This document shows, piece after piece, positions 7,196 through 11,189 of a DNA stretch of 11,189 nt. The notes below the pieces were generated by a model, which had not been told where the DNA came from, did no database searches, and saw only the letters and a program-made list of their open reading frames with translations. The DNA lies in NCBI GenBank assembly GCA_030431355.1, contig JAUIJG010000157.1:1-11189 (forward strand), in the 5' to 3' direction. The stretch's first letter is position 1. Every line of letters begins with the position of its first letter. This stretch comes from a bacterium (GTDB lineage Bacteria > Cyanobacteriota > Vampirovibrionia > Obscuribacterales > Obscuribacteraceae). The translations under genes were made by a program, and so were the position numbers.

Positions 7196-9778
7196 ATGAC
7201 TCTAGAACAAACACCAGCTAACACAGTGGCGGACTTAAGTACGACCATATTTCCTCTCATTCCCATGCGAGACGTGGTTGTCTTCCCCCAGATGGTGACT
7301 CCCTTGTTCGTCCACCGACCCAAGTCGATAGCCGCTCTTGAGCAGGCTTTGCTACGGGATGACAGGCTTGTTGTACTGGTGGCCCAGAAAGATCCCGAGT
7401 GTGAAGAGCCTAAAGAAGAGGACCTTTACACCATAGGTACCCTGGCTGAAGTCATGCAGATGCTCAAGTTGCCTGACGGAACAGTGAAAGTTCTGGTGGA
7501 AGGTTCTTATCGAATCTCTCTGGAAGAGCTAAGTTCGACCGATGAAAATTTTACCGCCAAGGTAAAAGAGTATCCGGAGAATGAAAGGGATGATGAAGAG
7601 ACCAAGACTCTGATCAGGGTTTCGGTTGAGAAGTTTGAACAGTATGTGAAGTCGACAAAGAAGATAAATCCGGAGAGTCTACTGGCTGTTTCCGGAATAG
7701 GTCAGCCCGGAAGGTTGGCAGATATCATCGCCACCTATCTTGGTCTTGAACTGGACGAGCGTCAAAAGAGTCTTGAGATTACAGATAGTTTTGAACGTCT
7801 GGAATATGTCAGTCAGCTGCTTTCCAGGGAACTTGAACTGGCCAATTTGGAACAACAGATTCACGATAAAGTGCGGTTCAATCTTGAGAAGACCCAGAGA
7901 GAATATTATCTCCGGGAGAAGATGCGCATCATTCAGGATGAGCTAAATGCCGATGGTGAAGCGATCGGTGAGATAGCAGAGTACAAAGAGAAGATCCGAA
8001 AGTGCAAAATCAAGGGCCTTGCCCTTGAAAAAGCTAACAAAGAGTTGCAGCGTCTTGAGAAAATGATGCCCCAGAGTGCTGAGGCATCGGTGATTCGCTC
8101 ATATCTAGATACGCTTGTTTCGTTGCCCTGGGCAAAGCGCAGTCGTGAAAAAATTGACGTGGAAGAAGCCAGGGAGATTCTAGAAGAAGATCACTATGGT
8201 CTTGAGAAAGTAAAAGAGCGAATAATCGAATACCTTGCCGTGCGCAAACACTCGAGTAAACAGCAGGGTACAATCCTCTGCCTGGTCGGACCTCCCGGTG
8301 TCGGTAAGACCAGTCTTGCTAAGTCCATCGCCCGGGCCATGAACCGGAAATTTTCCAGAATAAGTCTTGGTGGAGTTAACGACGAGAGTGAGATTCGGGG
8401 GCATCGACGCACCTATATTGGTGCCATGCCTGGCCGGATTATCCAGGCGATTAAGCAAGCGGGTACAAAGAATCCGGTTATTCTTCTTGATGAAATTGAG
8501 AAAATGACCAGAAGCTACATGGGTGACCCCACCGCAGCGATGCTGGAAGTTCTCGATCCGGATCAGAATCAGAACTTTACCGATCACTACCTGGATGCCC
8601 CTTTCAGTCTGAGCGAGGTGGTATTCATCGGCACGGCCAACGCCCTGGACTATGTCCCCAGACCTCTACACGATAGGCTGGAAGTGATTCAGATTTCCAG
8701 CTATACGGAAGAAGAGAAGATTGCCATTGCGGAGTTGCATGTTATTCCCAAGGCGCTTGAGAAGCATGGTTTATCAAGCAAGCAGCTCAAGTTCCTGCCC
8801 ACCGCCATAAGAAAGATTATTCAAGAGTACACCCGGGAAGCCGGCGTTCGTAACCTGGAGAGGGCGATAGCCAGCATCTGCAGAAAAGTCGTCACCAAGG
8901 TTGTGTCCGGAAAGATCAAGTCGGTTAAATTGACACCACAGCTAGTGTCATCCTATCTGGGTCCGGCTAAAGTGCTGAGAGAAGATGAGAAAAAATCGGC
9001 GCAAGTCGGTCTTGTCACTGGTTTAGCCTGGACAGAGACCGGTGGAGAGACCCTGGCGGTGGAAGTGAATACCATGCCCGGCAAAGGTAATCTTCAATTG
9101 ACCGGACAACTGGGTGATGTGATGAAAGAATCTGCCCAGGCGGCTTTCAGTTATATTCGAAGTCACGCTGCATTGCTCGATATAGATCCTGGATTTGAAG
9201 AGAAGCTCGACATCCATATACATATCCCTGAAGGTGCCATTCCAAAAGACGGCCCGTCAGCCGGTGTGGCGCTTTCCACCGCGCTAATCTCAGCCTTTTG
9301 CAAGAAGCCTGTGCTCGGTTCGGTGGCCATGACCGGAGAAATCACTCTCCGGGGCAGAATTTTAGTGATCGGTGGATTGAAAGAGAAAGTTTTGGCTGCT
9401 CTGAGAGCCGGTATCAAAACCGTGATTTTCCCTGCCGGAAATGTCAAAGACCTGGAGAATATCCCGGATTATGTCAAAGACAAAATAGAATTGGTGCCGG
9501 TCAGTCATCTCGACCAGGTCTATCCCATCGTATTTAAGGGACATGGCAAGGCAACCAAAAATTCAAAGTCAAATGGACCTACCAAAAGCGCTGCCCGAAC
9601 CCGGAGTTCGGCTAAGGTAGCGACGGCCGGCCCGTCTGCAAAAGATGCCGGCTCCAATTCCGCTGGTCAGAAAAAGAAACAGCCTCGGACCCGGAGCAAG
9701 ACTAATAAGTCTTCCACTTCTAAAAATACCGGGAAGAAGCCTTCTGTCAAAAAGACATCTCGAAAGACCGGAAAATAG
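7196..9778 (+). CDS. lon: ATP-dependent Lon protease with basic C-terminal tail
   Basis: Cytoplasmic AAA+ serine protease that degrades misfolded and regulatory proteins. It has 860 aa against 784 in E. coli. Seen: the LonA N-terminal substrate domain starting at FPLIPMRDVVVFP (19-31); a helical region (about 200-310) with REYYLREKMRIIQDEL; Walker A GPPGVGKT (365-372); Walker B VILLDEIEK (428-436); and the peptidase domain with the Ser-Lys dyad, Ser688 in PKDGPSAG and Lys731 in GGLKEKVLAALRAG, 43 residues apart as in E. coli. Residues from about 786 to 860 are an added tail with 17 Lys, 5 Arg and one acidic residue, rich also in Ser, Thr and Asn. ATG 7196 has no Shine-Dalgarno sequence (A7 directly precedes the TG) and lies 15 nt after clpX, so translation may depend on coupling. 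Translation ends in tandem stops, TAG TAG. Confidence 0.97.
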   Translation: MTLEQTPANTVADLSTTIFPLIPMRDVVVFPQMVTPLFVHRPKSIAALEQALLRDDRLVVLVAQKDPECEEPKEEDLYTIGTLAEVMQMLKLPDGTVKVLVEGSYRISLEELSSTDENFTAKVKEYPENERDDEETKTLIRVSVEKFEQYVKSTKKINPESLLAVSGIGQPGRLADIIATYLGLELDERQKSLEITDSFERLEYVSQLLSRELELANLEQQIHDKVRFNLEKTQREYYLREKMRIIQDELNADGEAIGEIAEYKEKIRKCKIKGLALEKANKELQRLEKMMPQSAEASVIRSYLDTLVSLPWAKRSREKIDVEEAREILEEDHYGLEKVKERIIEYLAVRKHSSKQQGTILCLVGPPGVGKTSLAKSIARAMNRKFSRISLGGVNDESEIRGHRRTYIGAMPGRIIQAIKQAGTKNPVILLDEIEKMTRSYMGDPTAAMLEVLDPDQNQNFTDHYLDAPFSLSEVVFIGTANALDYVPRPLHDRLEVIQISSYTEEEKIAIAELHVIPKALEKHGLSSKQLKFLPTAIRKIIQEYTREAGVRNLERAIASICRKVVTKVVSGKIKSVKLTPQLVSSYLGPAKVLREDEKKSAQVGLVTGLAWTETGGETLAVEVNTMPGKGNLQLTGQLGDVMKESAQAAFSYIRSHAALLDIDPGFEEKLDIHIHIPEGAIPKDGPSAGVALSTALISAFCKKPVLGSVAMTGEITLRGRILVIGGLKEKVLAALRAGIKTVIFPAGNVKDLENIPDYVKDKIELVPVSHLDQVYPIVFKGHGKATKNSKSNGPTKSAARTRSSAKVATAGPSAKDAGSNSAGQKKKQPRTRSKTNKSSTSKNTGKKPSVKKTSRKTGK

Positions 9779-9874
9779 TAGTTCCGCAGGACGGCTGCCA
9801 AGTGCCGAAAGCGGCGTAAATACTAAAGTTTAGAAGACTTTTTGCAAACTATTGTTATGATTCATTCAGAGGTT

Positions 9875-9897
9875 TTGGACTCTTGAATGTAGTCCAA
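9875..9897. promoter_or_regulatory. Inverted repeat TTGGACT-N9-AGTCCAA, possible operator
   Basis: A perfect 7-bp inverted repeat with a 9-nt spacer lies about 75 nt upstream of the aminotransferase start, in the lon-aminotransferase gap (9779-9972). The architecture (short arms, N9) suits a dimeric regulator, but the sequence is not the CIRCE element. As RNA it could form a hairpin, but no T run follows, so it is not a terminator. No regulator gene is nearby. Confidence 0.35.
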
Positions 9898-9972
9898 TTG
9901 TGCTTAGCTTTTAGAGGAATTTTTTCCGAAGGCTAGCGTTTCGACCCAGGACGCGAGGAGGAGGGGGCAAGC

Positions 9973-11189
9973 ATGGTTACTACCAAAGCAAAAACAAAAG
10001 AGTATATCGACCGCGATAAAGCGTGCGTAAATCAGGTTCTTTCCAGATTGGCTCCGGTTGTTGCCGAGCGCGGAGAAGGGTCCTATCTTTATGATGTCGA
10101 TGGAAACAAATACCTTGATATGACAACCGGTATAGGGGTGACCAACATCGGTCATTGCCATCCCCGGGTTGTTGAGGCTGTCAGGGAGCAAGCCGGAGAG
10201 CTAATTCATACTTCGGTTACCACCTATCACAGAAAGTACATTGAAACCTGCGAGAAACTCCAGGAGATATCCCCTGGAAGACTGGACAGTGTCTTTCTTG
10301 CCAATAGCGGTGCCGAGTGTGTTGAGGGTGCTATAAAGCTTGCCAAGTATGTCACGAACAGACCGGGCATCATTAACTTTCTAGGTTCCTTTCACGGTCG
10401 TACCCACATGTGTATGGCCCTCACAACTTCAAAACTCTATTACAAAGATATGATGGAGCCGCTGCCTCCGGCGATTTACACGGCTCCTTTTCCTTATGTT
10501 TTTCGGTCTATGACACCGGACAATCCGGAAGCTGTGGTGGACGAAACATTCAGACAGCTAGACGTACTATTCAACCAGTTTATTAATCCAAAACAGGTAG
10601 CTGCTTTCATAGTAGAGCCGATTCTTGGTGAAGGTGGTTATGTGGTACCACCCGATTCTTTCTTGCCAAGGCTTAGGGCCCTTGCCGATAAGCATGGCAT
10701 CATGCTGATTATCGATGAAGTGCAAAGCGGATTCGGTCGAACCGGCAAAATGTTCGCCATTGAACACCTCGATGTGGAGGCGGACATTTTGACCATGGCA
10801 AAGGGTATAGCAGATGGTATGCCACTCTCGGCTTTTGTCTCTCGCAAAGAGTTGACGGACAAGTGGCCGGCTGGAAGACATGGTACTACATTTGGTGGAA
10901 ACCCCGTAGCCTGCGCCGCGGCACTTGCCAGCATAGCTGTTATCGAAGAAGAGAACCTGGCGGAGAGAGCCACAAAACTGGGCGAGGAGATGATGACCTC
11001 CCTGAGAAAGCTGGCTGAGTCCAGACCCCATATCGGAGAAGTTCGAGGCCGCGGTTTGATGATCGGTCTGGAGTTCTGCGATAAAGACGGAAAGCCCAGC
11101 AAAGAATGGACCGACAAAGTTGTGGCTCGTTGTCTCGAAAACAATATGCTTATTCTGTCCTGCGGCCAGGCCGGACAGGTTGTAAGACT
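9973..11189 (+). CDS. Class III PLP-dependent aminotransferase (GabT/ArgD-like), partial
   Basis: Transfers an amino group, usually from an omega-amino donor such as 4-aminobutyrate, acetylornithine or a related compound, to a 2-oxo acid. 405 codons are present and the C-terminus lies beyond the right edge; complete members have about 400-460 aa, so most is here. Seen: SYLYDVDGNKYLDM (37-50), LANSGAECVEGAIKLAK (109-125, phosphate-binding), SFHGRTH (139-145), EPILGEGG (215-222), LIIDEVQSGFGRTGK (245-259, Asp248 contacts the PLP nitrogen), the PLP-lysine in MAKGIADGMPLSAF (275-288, Lys277) and GTTFGGNPVACAAAL (304-318). The AKGIADGMPLSAF and HGTTFGGNP pattern leans towards the 4-aminobutyrate aminotransferase group, but the substrate cannot be fixed by eye. 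ATG 9973 has a very strong purine-rich Shine-Dalgarno tract (9955-9967). It is separated from lon by 194 nt and is probably a separate unit. Confidence 0.93.
   Translation, partial: MVTTKAKTKEYIDRDKACVNQVLSRLAPVVAERGEGSYLYDVDGNKYLDMTTGIGVTNIGHCHPRVVEAVREQAGELIHTSVTTYHRKYIETCEKLQEISPGRLDSVFLANSGAECVEGAIKLAKYVTNRPGIINFLGSFHGRTHMCMALTTSKLYYKDMMEPLPPAIYTAPFPYVFRSMTPDNPEAVVDETFRQLDVLFNQFINPKQVAAFIVEPILGEGGYVVPPDSFLPRLRALADKHGIMLIIDEVQSGFGRTGKMFAIEHLDVEADILTMAKGIADGMPLSAFVSRKELTDKWPAGRHGTTFGGNPVACAAALASIAVIEEENLAERATKLGEEMMTSLRKLAESRPHIGEVRGRGLMIGLEFCDKDGKPSKEWTDKVVARCLENNMLILSCGQAGQVVR

Noticed and set aside
9645..9833. 62-codon open frame across the end of lon
   Set aside because: It is an off-frame shadow of the Lys/Ser-rich Lon tail, with no ribosome site and no domain features.
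9807..9840. Small hairpins after lon (GCCGAAAGCGGC and AAAGT…ACTTTTT) as a lon terminator
   Set aside because: The stems are only 4-5 bp; the first lacks a T run and the second is AT-rich and unstable. They are not convincing as an intrinsic terminator.

Overview
This window holds ordinary bacterial chromosomal DNA of intermediate base composition, tightly packed with housekeeping genes. I see no phage, insertion sequence, CRISPR array or plasmid backbone. The core is a protein quality-control cluster, tig-clpP-clpX-lon, all on the + strand. The same order occurs in Proteobacteria such as E. coli, where hupB follows lon; here an HU gene lies upstream of tig instead. The ClpP sequence (for example the [20 protein letters not shown] region) reads much like cyanobacterial ClpP. 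A Lon gene is not typical of photosynthetic cyanobacteria, so a non-photosynthetic relative of the Cyanobacteria (Vampirovibrionia/Melainabacteria type) is a guess worth testing. The taxonomic call is an inference and not secure.

Layout: positions 1-674 (- strand) carry the first 224 codons of alanine racemase (alr), which runs off the left edge. A 225-bp divergent intergenic region separates it from a two-gene unit on the + strand: HU (900-1181) and a Gfo/Idh/MocA sugar-type dehydrogenase (1202-2191). Both start at TTG behind G-rich Shine-Dalgarno sequences. Next come a tRNA-Gly(GCC) gene with its own perfect -10 box and a strong intrinsic terminator (2256-2405), then an unrecognised 182-aa three-helix membrane protein with a Ser/acidic N-terminal tail (2547-3095).

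The proteostasis block follows: trigger factor (3342-4829), ClpP (4984-5673), ClpX (5867-7180) and Lon (7196-9778). Trigger factor meets nascent chains at the ribosome, ClpXP and Lon are the two ATP-dependent proteases, and all visible catalytic residues are intact. clpX and lon are only 15 nt apart and probably co-transcribed; clpP and clpX are 193 nt apart with a hairpin between them. The window ends inside a class III PLP aminotransferase (9973 to the right edge, 405 codons present).

The most unusual signal is that two of the four proteostasis proteins carry long low-complexity C-terminal tails that standard family members lack. Trigger factor ends in about 66 residues made almost only of Lys, Asp/Glu, Ser and Ala. 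Lon ends in about 75 residues rich in Lys/Arg/Ser/Thr with a single acidic residue. The other points of interest are small repeat motifs near promoters, the TTG starts, and the membrane protein of unknown function.
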